64,000 nucleotides of DNA from the NCBI GenBank assembly GCA_965649825.1, contig OZ287698.1:744001-808000 (forward strand), read 5' to 3'. The position numbers were made by a program, and so were the translations under genes. Under the pieces are notes generated by a model. That model ran no database searches and was not told the DNA's origin. It saw only the letters and a list, made by a program, of their open reading frames with translations. How positions within the stretch are numbered: position 1 is the stretch's first letter; every line of letters begins with the position of its first letter. Positions 11,601 through 21,287 of this stretch are shown here, piece after piece. This DNA comes from Penicillus capitatus. Lineage: Eukaryota > Chlorophyta.

Positions 11601-11864
11601 TTCACCCTTGTCGTCCTCCTTACCCAACTAATGTTCGCCGCTGAAGAGTTTATTGACATGAAGCTCATTGAACTTGATGCCATGGAGGTTCAGGAAGTGA
11701 TCGACTCTCGTTTGTCTAAAAAACTGGAAGCTTTGATAGAGCATTACTGGAAGATCGCCCTTGAGGCGGCTAAGACCTTCAAAGCGCTGACGCGCAAGAG
11801 GTTTTGCTGTCACAGAAGATCTGGAAATGCAACACGCAGCCCGGTTCATCATTCTAACGTTTGA
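5679..11864 (+). CDS. Large secreted/membrane protein with Pmp-like beta-helix repeats, Cys-rich region and 7-8 TM helices (unit 1)
   Basis: Fourteen exons reconstructed. Introns: 5767-5816, 6443-6494, 6762-6815, 7092-7147, 7421-7467, 7881-7925, 8163-8212, 8632-8685, 9834-9883, 10104-10156, 10568-10617, 10675-10726, 10908-10960, all GT...AG and 45-56 nt. The exons total exactly 5,520 nt (1,839 aa plus stop), which supports the model. The ATG at 5679 opens a signal peptide (basic MARRSP then a Leu/Ile-rich core ending ASC). Residues about 100-960 carry many FxxN and GGA[I/L/V/M] motifs, the hallmark of polymorphic-outer-membrane-type right-handed beta-helix repeats. Residues about 1131-1285 are Cys-rich, resembling GCC2/GCC3-type ephrin-receptor-like modules. 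One TM helix lies near 1276-1302, then a polar loop of about 200 residues, then six to seven more TM helices to about 1763 and a short basic tail. The probable topology is extracellular N-terminus with a multipass C-terminal domain. The ligand and role are unknown; surface recognition or adhesion is an inference. Confidence 0.85.
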
Positions 11865-12558
11865 GACAAGCTTCTTCGATTGATCTGATTGTTTGCTCTG
11901 TATGTTGACCCACTCATTGTTTGCGTCTTACTCTTTTACATCGCAGGGTCCGTTTGTCCTTTGTTACACACTAAGCACACTAAAATCCACAACATTTCTC
12001 AATTCGATCATTGATGAGTGCGAGTCAAGTACCCATGTCCTGATTCGAATTCTCACTCCAACCACAACACATAAGGCACACATGGAAACTATCGTGTTTT
12101 TAGTGGCTCGATCTTTCTAATTCAGTCCAATTCAAATCGTTATCGTATGTCACACTGCTTCTATAAAGAAGCTTGTCAGCTGTCTGTTCTCTTTAAGTGT
12201 CATAAATGTTAAGCTTTATTTGCATTGCAGTTTGTCATGTCCACTTTACAAATTAGACAAGCACAGCTCTTGCTTCATTTTTGTTAATTGCTGGACCGCA
12301 TTTGTGACTTTCGGTACTTGGTTGTCGACTGGGTACGTAGGAATCTCCATTTCTTTATTAACCGTTTGCTGACAACCTAATTTCAAGACGACATCACAAT
12401 TGATATTATTTTCATAGAACTGACTTTTTTATTTTACATTAGCATACCACTGAATGTATTGTGGTTTGCTGTCTGACAAAACTGACACGACCTTTCTCGA
12501 TATAATAAACAAATCACCATCCCAATTGAGATGAAATGAACGCAAGATGGCAAGCGCT

Positions 12559-12625
12559 TCTCTTAAACACACCTATGGATGCAGCAGTCTTTAGCCAGGA
12601 AAAACTAATTTCGTGTTTAAGAGAA
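12559..12625. repeat. Inverted repeat with perfect 12-bp arms, unit 1
   Basis: TCTCTTAAACAC at 12559-12570 and its exact complement GTGTTTAAGAGA at 12614-12625, with a 43-nt spacer. Preserved without change in units 2 and 3. It could be the end repeats of a tiny relic element or a hairpin in the 3' transcript. Confidence 0.7.
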
Positions 12626-13528
12626 TGGAGGAGTAATAGACTGGGGCAAGATTTTGAGCCAAAAGGAGTCATTTTCTTTTCATATCATTGAATGTCCACA
12701 ATCGTTCGCATCAAATCTAAAAACATGAGGCGCAAAGCAGCCATGATTCTATGCCTAGGAACGAACGAATCATGCTGCAATCCTCGAGCTGATAACGATC
12801 ACGTTACATTTATCAAAAAAACATCCGCATCGATCGGGAAAACGAACGGCTGAAGTAGAAACATTGCAAAATCTGTTTTGATGTTAATCAGAGGTTCCGC
12901 TAAAGTGAAAGTTGTGCACAATCGCATCTTGTTATGTAATCGTCATCATTTAGTACATCGCGTTGTCACCGTTTCAACCTCATGTACATCGGTTCTACAC
13001 ATCCAACTTCGCAGTGTACTTCGTACCAAGCATGCTACAACTACCATGTGAACACTCAGCCGTTTACCATTCTTCTGCGTACATACAGGTTTTACCAGGT
13101 TGCGCTGATCCTCAATGCAGACATTATCATTTCCCAGTGTGAAGAACTCCCTTCAGCCGCCTCACGCTCCACATTCCCGAGGATATCCTCAGCGTGGACC
13201 TGTATCTTCCCCTCGCTGGCGCGACGGCGGAGGCGTTGTCGCGGGGAATGAGCGCCCGAATCGTCTCCGGGTTGACTCATCTCACAAGCGCAGCGGAAGT
13301 CTTGGAGTCAGATGAGGATGGGAGAAAGCTCGGAGGCCACACCAACAGTTTTGCAGCAAAGAGCGACTTGTTACAACTGATGATAGACAGTGAATGTTTT
13401 GTAAGACAGAAACCGATTGTATGTGATTCACCAATGACAATAGAAACTCATGTGTCAAACGAGACGTTTCGTGTGTCTGAGCCTCGCTTAAATACTCAAT
13501 CTCTGATGTGACGACAAGAAAAATCGAT

Positions 13529-13626
13529 GAACTTCAAGAGTGAGTTCGCAATGAGATTCACATTGAGACTAAGAAATTCAATATGAAGTTCTTGAAGTTT
13601 CCTAGGAACTTCACAGGAACTCACTC
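13529..13626. repeat. Nested inverted repeats, unit 1
   Basis: GAGTGAGTTC at 13538-13547 pairs with GAACTCACTC at 13617-13626, and AACTTCAAG at 13530-13538 pairs with CTTGAAGTT at 13591-13599. AACTTC/GAAGTT recurs several times between them. The whole can fold into alternative hairpins. Function unknown. Confidence 0.55.
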
Positions 13627-14040
13627 CCAGTCAGTGTGACTTGTTCGCGACTCAGCGGCGACGGTTATGCCGCGCTATTAAAGACGCGAAAACACACACG
13701 GCAGAAATACAACCCATTACAGCACCGACCCATCACAGTTCTGTCAGCATTGCGCCATTTCTTCACACCCAGCACATCGATGACCTCGTTCGGTGCCGCA
13801 TTCTGTAGGCTCGGAAAGTGGATGATGAAGATTCCGAGATGGGAAAATGTGCAGAGATGCGTTCCCTATGCTTAGTAGCCGAAATGAAAGCTGACATCCT
13901 GAGAGTGTATCTCATTTTGATTGGCATCTCTTTTTCGCTTGATTGCTTTTACAACTCCCTTTTAGAAAGATCGGCAGTGCGACTGTACAACATGAGGGTT
14001 TGTAAGATCAATGTTCAGGATCATAAACTAGACAATGACG

Positions 14041-15731
14041 TTAAGTCTCGATGTTAATATTGGTCCCCCATTGGCGGCTCTCAGTGTTCCATTTCCTCGC
14101 GATGGTTTCCACGAACTCTGAGAGTTCCTTAGCGTGATCAAATATTCTGGTGAGTGTAAGGGGTCCCTCAAGTTGCTGCATCAGTGTCCGTCTTGATGTC
14201 CCAAACCGCGGGCACTCGAACAGCAGATGGTCTCGGTCTTCTTGGGAATGTCCGCACTCACAGTGTGGAGCTGTCTCCGAGATGCCAAAGCGCTTCATAT
14301 ACTGTCTGCTTGGAAAGTGGTTGGCTGCGAACTGACTGAGGCGTGAGGCTCGAGCTCGGTCGAGATACTTCCCGGGGAACCGACCTCGGTGGAAGTCCAA
14401 CAGGTATTGGGTCAGGTGCTGGCTCTGTTCTCGCTGCTTGATCTCGCGTAGGGCTTCCTGATTGAGGTGGTTAGCGATGGTTCTCTTGACCCAGGCGCCA
14501 GATGGGGGATCCCTTCGGTGTTCCCTCTCCTTCTGCTGCAGCAGCCGTTGTCGCTCGTTTCTTTACTGCCATCCATGAGCTGAGACCCGGAGTCCAGTTT
14601 GTATTGGCCTAGAAGCAGGTGTGCCTTGCGCACCGCCAGTCCAGAAGGATTCTTTCTATTTCAACACAGACTTCGCTGACATTGCTCCAGCTTAAGGCGG
14701 TCACTCTCGAGCGTTTCGAGTCAAGGACAATGCCGAGAGTCTGCTTTTGTGAAGGCGGATGTGCTCGGGTGAGTATTCGGAGTTGATCAAGTCCATGGTA
14801 GAGACCGGTGAGGAGCGAGGTTTCTTCATCGGCCCAGCCTGGGTCACACCAGGTGTCACCGTGTTGATTGCTTCTCTGTGAGAGACTCTAGCTGGTTCCA
14901 AGTCGGTTTTTTGGTCGGTCTTTGTGTTTTGCTACCAGAAGTAGCCAGTCTAGTCTGTCTTCTTCTGGGGGTGGGTTTGTGCCAGAGATCCAGCCTAGGC
15001 AGTGCGAGGCAATCGGGCTCCAGGGCAGTACTTTTTGTGGGATGAGTTCCAATGGCCTCCGGGGTACTGAGCGGAGCCATCGCGTCCAGGCTATTCTTCT
15101 TTAACATTGGCCTACCGAGAGTTCTAAGCGAGCTGAGGCGAATCGGACGCCATCCTTTTTGTGTCTTCTCTTGGAGTCGAAGTATAGTGCTTGCTGGATG
15201 GTTTGTTGAGTGGGCGGCCGGATCCCAGCCAGAGCATAGGCAGCCGGGTATGATGTTGTTCGGAAGGACCCCGCCAGGAGCAGGCAGGCCTGCCTCATTA
15301 CCTTCTCAATCGGAGCAAGTTTCCTGGTATTGTATGCAATGCTCTGCCAGACTTCTACCCCATGGTAGCCGGTTGGTTCGATCACCCCGATGATTAGTTT
15401 TACGACGGTTTCAGGGAGCATTCCTTTGAAGGGCCTGTCATTCTTCGAATAAGCTCCAGCCGGGCACGGGCTTTTCTAGTAGCGCTGTGGACCTGAGGCT
15501 CCAGGAAAGAGTCTCGTCCATCCAAATACCGAGATAGAGTACTGCCTGTTTTTGGGGCAGTTGGTGCCCTCGGATGTAGAGGGGCCGGGGGTCCGTGCGT
15601 TTCTTCCAGCGTGTAAATCTGATCTGGAAGCCCTTTTCTGGCGCAAAAATGAGGCCTCTTTCCTGTGCTCAATCAGACAAGCCGTCCAGTGCTTTCTGCA
15701 GCTTTTGTTGAACCTCATTCTCAGTGGACGC
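14041..15731 (-). pseudogene. LINE-2 non-LTR retrotransposon, 3' half (end of RT to C-terminal zinc finger), unit 1
   Basis: Minus-strand continuation of the element that resumes at 20091, interrupted by the Gypsy insertion. The first codons after the Gypsy 3' LTR resume the RT frame just after the YADD box (reading STENEVQQKLQKALDGL), followed by the usual thumb region. The C-terminal segment (14400-14041) has a C-x-C-x8-H-x4-C finger (CECGHSQEDRDHLLFEC) and the terminal FVETIARKWN motif shared with LINE-1 of unit 2. Frames are broken in several places (near 15400, 14850 and 14500). The 3' UTR and poly(A) could not be delimited. Confidence 0.8.
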
Positions 15732-15830
15732 TGTCGTCAACGAGGTACGAGGAAGATCAGGAGTTACAAAAATCGTACAAACGGAGACATCATTCCCATC
15801 TAAATATGTCTTATTCGCAGTCAGATCACA
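15732..15830 (-). repeat. Gypsy 3' LTR, unit 1
   Basis: 99 bp, starts TGTCGTCAACG and ends AGATCACA on the plus strand. Differs from its partner at 19992-20090 by one base (15813 versus 20073). Confidence 0.9.
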
Positions 15831-15860
15831 CGCTACCCTGCGCTGTAAACTCCGACATGT

Positions 15861-16874
15861 TCATTTTCCAAATGAAATGAATGGCTGCGGCGAATCTATA
15901 TGCATTCGAATTGTTTTTCCCTGATCACTGTCGCAAACTTCGCGAATGTGTGTTGAAACTCTCCTTGTAACTTCATACGGCCCCTGCCAAAACGGATCGA
16001 ATTTCTTATCCACTGCTTCAACAGTCTCGTGATAGAAAACCCATACTTTCGATCCTACAGGGTAAAGAGATTCTTCTTTCTTCTGCTGTTCTGTCATCTT
16101 CCTTTTTGCTTCTTCGAAACTTTTCTGAATTTGCATGCGGGCGGTTCTTGATTCCTCCTTCACTTCGCTCAGATCTTGTCCTTGTTGCCATACATCGTTG
16201 GGTGAGTATCGTGTGCCCTCGTGTGGCGTTTCGTTAATTGCTTCTACGCCTTCCGACAACACAGTCGTCCAGTTGAGTCTCTTCCCATCGGAAACCCTCA
16301 TCCGTCGGATCCGGTCGATCAATGTCTGGTTGAAACGTTCTCGCAGACCGTTCGATTTGTGCGAATGCGCCGGGGCCATGACGAGATCGGTGTTCATTTG
16401 TGCCAGAAATCTCCCGAATGCACTAGATCGGAAATATGAGGCTGCGTCACACATTAGTCGCTTGATAGGACCGAATTCCTTCACGAAATCAGCGAGACAT
16501 TTCACGGCCGTGGCAGTGTTTGAACGGCAACACTTTCTCGCCACGCCAAAACGACTCAGATGGTCCACGATAGTGAAGATATACCGGACATTGCCGGGGC
16601 CTCTTTCCAGTGGGCCAATAAAGTCACAACTCACGACGTCACGCACGTCATTGATCCCTTCCATTCGTCCCGGGGCAGCCAGCTTCGGTCGCTTGAACTG
16701 CTGACAAGCGCGGCAATCCCTCACGTACTGGCGGATTTTCTTCCACTGCACGTCACCTCCGATCTTCCTTATGCGCTGCTGTGTCTTTTGAACGGAGAAA
16801 TGGCCGCGGTGGCCCCATTTCAGCAACTCGTCGTCCGACATCTCGGCTGCTGACTTGGACTTCGCCGATGCCAC
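15861..16874 (-). pseudogene. Gypsy integrase, unit 1
   Basis: A 337-codon open frame covering the integrase. The N-terminal zinc-binding motif has GHRGH and CRAC. The catalytic core shows Asp in VVSCDFIGPL, Asp in LMCDAASYF, and a Glu exactly 35 residues later (NGLRERFNQT), the D,D35E triad. A C-terminal region (VGSKVWVFYHETVEA...FDPFWQGPYEVTRRV) is the usual Gypsy GPY/F-type module. It catalyses insertion of element DNA. The frame is separated from RNase H by a one-base insertion absent from unit 2. Confidence 0.85.
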
Positions 16875-17526
16875 TTGATTGTACAGCGAAACAAAAAGCT
16901 ATGGGAGACGGCTGAGAAAAATCTGGCAAGATATTAGACTTGCCTGGAATGAACCTGATCTCTGGGTTGTGCTCAAGGATGATGTCAAGTCTTCGCTTGA
17001 CGAAGTCGCTCGTGTTGTCAGCATTCATGAGGCTGCAGACCGCAGAGTTGTCGGAGAGGATGGCGACTCTTTGCCAGAGGGTGTATGGCCGGAACTTCGT
17101 CAACCCCTTGACTATTGCTTCGACTTCCAAACGATTGGATTTCCAGTGTCTTTGCTCGGTTCTCCATGTCCCTGACGCGCAACAGATGATGCCACATCCT
17201 TTCTGCAGGAGCACCGCTTCCCATCCCACAGTCGACGCATCTACGCCGATCATGAACTCCTTGTGTTCTCTGGGATGCATGATGGACGTTGCATGCTTCT
17301 CCAAGCATGCAAGGAACGCTTCCCAATCTGCTGGCGAGTTTGACTGCTGGGCCACATCGAGAGCGCTTACTGTCTTCTCGCCGTTCGCCACAAAACGCGC
17401 AAGCTGATTGAGCCAACCCTTGACTTGCCTCCATTCTTTGGTGGATGATGGCGGCGATATGTGTCGAAGCTTCCCGAAGACCTCTGTCTCCGGCCTCCAT
17501 CCATCGCCATTGAGCCTCATACCCAA
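16753..17526 (-). pseudogene. Gypsy RT connection and RNase H, unit 1
   Basis: The open frame begins in the RT thumb/connection (GKLRHISPPSSTKEWRQVKG) and contains the Ty3/Gypsy RNase H: Asp in FMIGVDAST, Glu in RLEVEAIVKG, Asp in AILSDNSAV, and the tail FIPGKSNILPDF. The 15-bp sequence 17095-17109 inside it is the uninterrupted target of the LINE-1 insertion seen in units 2 and 3. The end of this frame overlaps the integrase frame because of the one-base shift. Confidence 0.8.
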
Positions 17527-17629
17527 AAAGGTAAACTCCTGCTGAAGAAAGACGCACTTCGATTTCTTGAGTCGCTATCCATAGTGCATCAGCTCGGAGA
17601 GTATTGTGGCCAGATCTCGAAGATGCTCC

Positions 17630-18073
17630 TCATGCGATTGAGACAATAGGAGCAAAATCATCTGCATACGAGATTAGCTGCGAAGAGATCCTTCCTCTGA
17701 CTTTCGACAGCGTCTTGAAAAGTGCTCGTTGAAACTCGTAGCCTGAATTGCAGTACCCGAACGGAAGGGTATTGTAACGGTAGAAACGCCCTCTGAGAGA
17801 GAAGCCTATCTCGATACCCTTTCCGAGTGGCACGTGATGGAATGCCTGGCAGATATCAAGCGACGATCCAACTGTGAATCTCTGTACGCCAGAAATGCAG
17901 TGCTCCCGGTTCTGTGCGATAAAATGTTCCTTCTGGATGTAGGCGTTGAACTTTCGAAAGTCCAGCACGGGCCTTCGCTCTTTGCCTTCCTTCTTAGGTA
18001 CGGTGAAGATCGGCACGAGGTGCGGTTCTTCCGCGGTCTCAGAGATGACCCCATCTCGGATCATCTGATCCAC
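17630..18073 (-). pseudogene. Gypsy reverse transcriptase core, unit 1
   Basis: Contains the RT fingers/palm: LVPIFTVPKKEG, PVLDFRKFN, catalytic motif A SLDICQAFHHV, motif B LPFGYCNSGYEFQ, and the YADD box at the C-terminal end. A one-base insertion just after YADD (run of A near 17655 on the plus strand) ends the frame early; units 2 and 3 continue normally. It copies element RNA into DNA when intact. Confidence 0.85.
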
Positions 18074-18127
18074 ATGAGGCCATATGGCCGCTTCTTCTGC
18101 ATGACTCAGAAAACGGATCTTCTGCTT

Positions 18128-18568
18128 TCAGAGGGTAACTCCCTTCCTAATTGGAAGTTTTTCGACGCAATAACCGCGGCAGCGGCCGGGACTGTTGCTA
18201 AAAACCTCATCGAATTCTTGTATGACATCGCCAATTTCGATCTGGATATTTCTGCAAGGTATGGCCGACTTTTGCAGCTTGATCTTCATCCTTCCGACGT
18301 CCGGGACTGTCATCTCTTCCGCATCCGATAACACTGCGCACAGGTCCATCTTTGGAGTCAGGGCCATCGGCTGATCCGATAGGTTCTCTACCACACCCCA
18401 AATCCTCACACCGTCGGTCTTTACGTGGAAGCGGATGTTTTTGCGGGTGCAGTCAAAAACCTGTTTGATCCCAGCTTGAAATTCTAGTTGCAGCTGTATT
18501 CCGCGAGTTTCGTTGGCTCTAAGTACCCAGTTTCTGTTTAATGGAAGGACGATCATTCCGTTGCGCAT
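18128..18568 (-). pseudogene. Gypsy pol, region between protease and RT, unit 1
   Basis: 147 codons in the same frame as both the protease frame before it and the RT frame after it. It is separated from them by a TAG (18578-18580) and a TGA (18128-18130). It contains the dUTPase-like/linker beta sequence seen between PR and RT in many Gypsy elements and ends with the RT entry motif (VIQEFDEVFSNSPG...VEKLPIRKGV). Both stops are present in all three units. Confidence 0.7.
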
Positions 18569-18577
18569 GTACGGCCT

Positions 18578-19495
18578 CTATGGCAGATTCTCTGACAATT
18601 TTAGGCCCAGTGGATAGTCGGATGCTCCACCGAGCCTTGGCCGTTTTTGCCCATCCGCGCCGACGATGCGTAACTCCTGACACTGAACAGAAGGTCCCGT
18701 ATCTCTGAGGAGGGTCTTCCTTGCGCAGTCGATCGTGAACTGATGTTCTTGGAGGAATGGGAATCCCAATATCAGGGCGGGACCTTTACCTCCGATGCAG
18801 AACGCTCTCACCTTGAAGCATTCGCCATTGATGGACAACATGAGTTCGATGCTGCCCATCATACGCTCCACGACGCCGTTCGCGTAAACGACTTCTCGAT
18901 CTGAGGTCTGTAGACGATCTTGTAATCCCAGGCTTTTCAGCACTCCGTGCTGCAGGAAACACGCGCTTGTGCCCGTATCGATGAGGGCGTCGATCTTTGT
19001 CCCCGAGATCCGCACGGGGATGTGCATGGACGGCTTCTTCGAGGGCAGTATCCGTCCGCACGTCAACAATGGTTCTTGGACGCCAATATCCATGACTACC
19101 CGGAGGCCTTCGCGATCACCATCGTTGCTTTCAATCTGGTTGGCCGTTTGCTTGGACTCGCGATATTTGTTCAAGAAACGGAGGGATTCCTGTCGGTAGC
19201 GTTCCTCACGCATCATCGTCTTCCACGCAACCATCACCGCATTCTTGCTGGCGCTCTCTTCAAAATTGAGCTGTCCATCTCTGAGAACCTGACTCCTCAG
19301 GCTCGATGCATTTTCGACTCGACACTCGTCCGTCGTCTGGGAGCTGTAGATGGAGTTGACATAGTCAACGTCTATGTAGTCATCGATGTCCTCCTTGCTG
19401 AAGGTATCCTCTGATGCCAGTCTCATCCAATCCAACCAGTTTCTCACTCTTGCTTCGAGCTTGTCCGGTCGGCGTTCGAAAACTTCGTTCCGCAC
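18578..19495 (-). pseudogene. Gypsy gag C-terminus and aspartic protease, unit 1
   Basis: The open frame carries the end of gag and then a retropepsin-type protease: catalytic ALIDTGTSACFL, the flap region, and the conserved ALILGFPFLQEHQ near the C-terminus. No classical CCHC zinc knuckle was seen in gag. It is out of frame with the gag N-terminus by one missing base near 19462, which unit 2 still has. Confidence 0.8.
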
Positions 19496-19992
19496 ATCTG
19501 TCTCTGGATCTCTTTGGGCAGCTTGCGGAATAAGATGTGAGTCGCTCGAGTCTCAGTAACCTTCGCCGACTTAGTGTAGTTGTCGGCGATTCGACGGAAC
19601 CGTAAAACGAAGTCCAACAGGTTCTCCGTCTTTTCCTTCTTTAACCCTCGGAGCCGTTCCTCTGGCGAGAGAGTTGACTCAGCTGGAAGGAGGTTCTCAA
19701 GTTCCGCTACGATGGCTGCCCATCGTATACGAGAGTCGTCCCATCCAGCGAAAAACGCGTCCGTTTTTCCCGCGAAATAACGCGTCTTTACGTCGTTCAA
19801 CTCCATTGTCTGAACTCGGGCGACGCTAGCGACTACTGCTTGGCCGCCGGGAGCATGCTTGTCGATGTGACTGAGTAACAACCAGATGCGTGCCTGCCCC
19901 GGGTTCTCACATGTCGTCACGAACGGGATGAGCCATTCTGACAGTTCTCTCGTCCACTTGCCGTAGGTCTTTTGCGCGAGCTCCGAAACCAT
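19444..19992 (-). pseudogene. Gypsy gag N-terminus, unit 1
   Basis: Begins at an ATG (19992-19990) whose A is the last base of the 5' LTR and whose TG is the start of the primer-binding site. The product is a helical capsid-like protein of the retrotransposon gag type (KTYGKWTRELSEWLIPF; ENLLDFVLRFRRIADNY). It ends in frame-shifted sequence (DRTSSKQE) owing to a one-base deletion relative to units 2 and 3. It keeps 25 nt that are deleted in those units. Confidence 0.75.
19974..19991 (-). promoter_or_regulatory. Gypsy primer-binding site, unit 1
   Basis: Immediately adjacent to the 5' LTR, the minus strand reads TGGTTTCGGAGCTCGCGC. It begins with the TGG complementary to a tRNA CCA end. The primer tRNA is not identified. 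It overlaps the gag start codon. Confidence 0.65.
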
Positions 19993-20090
19993 GTCGTCAA
20001 CGAGGTACGAGGAAGATCAGGAGTTACAAAAATCGTACAAACGGAGACATCATTCCCATCTAAATATGTCTTTTTCGCAGTCAGATCACA
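19992..20090 (-). repeat. Gypsy 5' LTR, unit 1
   Basis: 99 bp, TG...CA ends, followed on the right by the target duplication ACGC (20091-20094) and by LINE-2 sequence. Confidence 0.9.
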
Positions 20091-21287
20091 ACGCCGACCC
20101 GAGGACCAAGATATCATCCGCGTATGCTTCCACATGGACTCCTGGGATATCAATTAGGTCCAGGAGCGGGTTGATGCCAACGATGAAGAGTAAAGGTGAA
20201 AGCGGACTGCCTTGAGGGGTGCCAATCTGCAGGCGGTGCCTGGAGCTTTCGCCTCCAATCTCCAGGCAAGCTTCTTTGTTCTGGAAAAGCTCTGTACCCA
20301 TCTTAGAAGATATGATGGGGCTCTTAATTGCTCCAATGAGTCCAGAACTGCGCTGGGACGTAGGGAGTCGAAGGCTGCCTTAACATCAAGTGTGATCCCA
20401 TATGTGACCATGTGATTTCCCAGACTGCGCTCTATAAAGTACACCGCCGATACCAGCGCTTCTGAGGTTCCTTGACCCACCCGGACTCCGAATTGTCTGT
20501 TGGACAGTCCCTGATGAGTCTCGACAAAGTGGACCAGCCTCTGTGCGACGATCTGGTGGACTCCTTGGGCTATGGTTCCGAGAAGACTGATAGGGCGCAG
20601 AAGGGCCAGGGAGTTCCTTGAATTCGGCTTCTTTGGTACACAGACTACTTGGGAACGTTGCCAGTTGCTCGGGAGAAAGCCCAATTGAAGGCTTCGGGTG
20701 GCGAGAGCCGCGAAGACCTCTGGGATTCTGCGGAACGCACGAGAGATGAGCGCCTTTGGCAAACCATCGGGGCCAGGGGCCGCGAAGGGTCTTCCTCCAC
20801 TAAAGGATTTTCCGGCTTCCGCTACCGATACTGGCGGCGGGGGCTCTCCTATGTCGTAGTGTCTATTTTGTTCATACGCTTGGCTTGAGGGGAAGAATTT
20901 CCGGAACAGGCGGTCGCTGATCTCGTCTGGATCTTCTACCACCTCTCCATCTCCGGTGGTGATGAATGCGATATTCTGGGCTTTGGATGGCTTGGTGATC
21001 CTCTTGTAAGTGGCCCAGAGATCCGACGTGCTTCCACTGTTTTCCACGAGGAATTCTCTCCAGGCGGCTCGCTTCCTGTTACGGATGACTGCTTGGAGGT
21101 TTTTCCGAGCTTCGGCGATGTCTTCCTGAAGACTCTCCGGGAGATGTCCATAAGACCTGCAGTACCTTTCCCCACGTCTCTTGGCCCGCTTCAGAGCTGT
21201 GTGCGCTTGCTGTGCGTCTTCGTTCCACCAGTGTTTCCTTCTGGATGATGGACGGGCTTTTGATTGGCATCTCGTCTTTCCTGTGAT
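20091..21287 (-). pseudogene. LINE-2 non-LTR retrotransposon, 5'-truncated RT half, unit 1
   Basis: Minus-strand RT of the APE/non-LTR class: a linker (VENSGSTSDLWATYKRITKP), GGRPFAAPGPDGLPKALI, LRPISLLGTIAQGVHQIVA, ITLDVKAAFDSLRPS, then after a frame change near 20290 GTPQGSPLSPLLFIV and YADD. The upstream endonuclease domain is missing because the repeat-unit junction at 21287/21288 cuts the frame. The frame change lies in the same place in unit 2. Confidence 0.85.

Larger units (their letters stand above)
11865..14040. other. Non-coding spacer after the surface-protein gene, unit 1
   Basis: About 2.2 kb shared by all units with no supported gene. AATAAA at 12502-12507 could be a distant polyadenylation signal. 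The first 1.1 kb is AT-rich. Two inverted-repeat structures (12559-12625 and 13529-13626) are listed separately. A 105-codon open stretch at 13194-13511 is broken by a stop in units 2 and 3, so it is not supported as a gene. Confidence 0.5.
15728..20094 (-). mobile_element. Ty3/Gypsy LTR retrotransposon inserted in LINE-2, unit 1
   Basis: Bounded by 99-bp direct repeats with TG...CA ends (15732-15830 and 19992-20090) and by a 4-bp target duplication ACGC (15728-15731 and 20091-20094). Removing it with one ACGC copy restores the LINE-2 RT frame. The internal region reads gag, protease, RT, RNase H, integrase on the minus strand, the Ty3/Gypsy order. It is defective: a 1-nt frameshift in gag near 19462, one in RT near 17655, one between RNase H and integrase near 16918, plus in-frame stops shared with the other units. 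Confidence 0.93.
4641..21287 (+). repeat. Tandem array unit 1 (no LINE-1 insertion)
   Basis: The same sequence begins at 4641, 21288 and 43340 (starting AGCGTGAGAAGCC). Unit 1 runs to 21287, where the last bases of a truncated LINE-2 open frame abut the start of unit 2. It contains the large surface-protein gene, a non-coding spacer, and a LINE-2 split by a Gypsy element. It differs from unit 2 by scattered substitutions, small indels, and the absence of the 5.4-kb LINE-1 insertion. Confidence 0.95.

Noticed and set aside
13194-13511. 105-codon open frame after the surface gene in unit 1 (and a 62-codon one on the other strand)
   Set aside because: The plus frame is broken by a stop in units 2 and 3, has no homology I recognise and no splice partner; treated as spacer.
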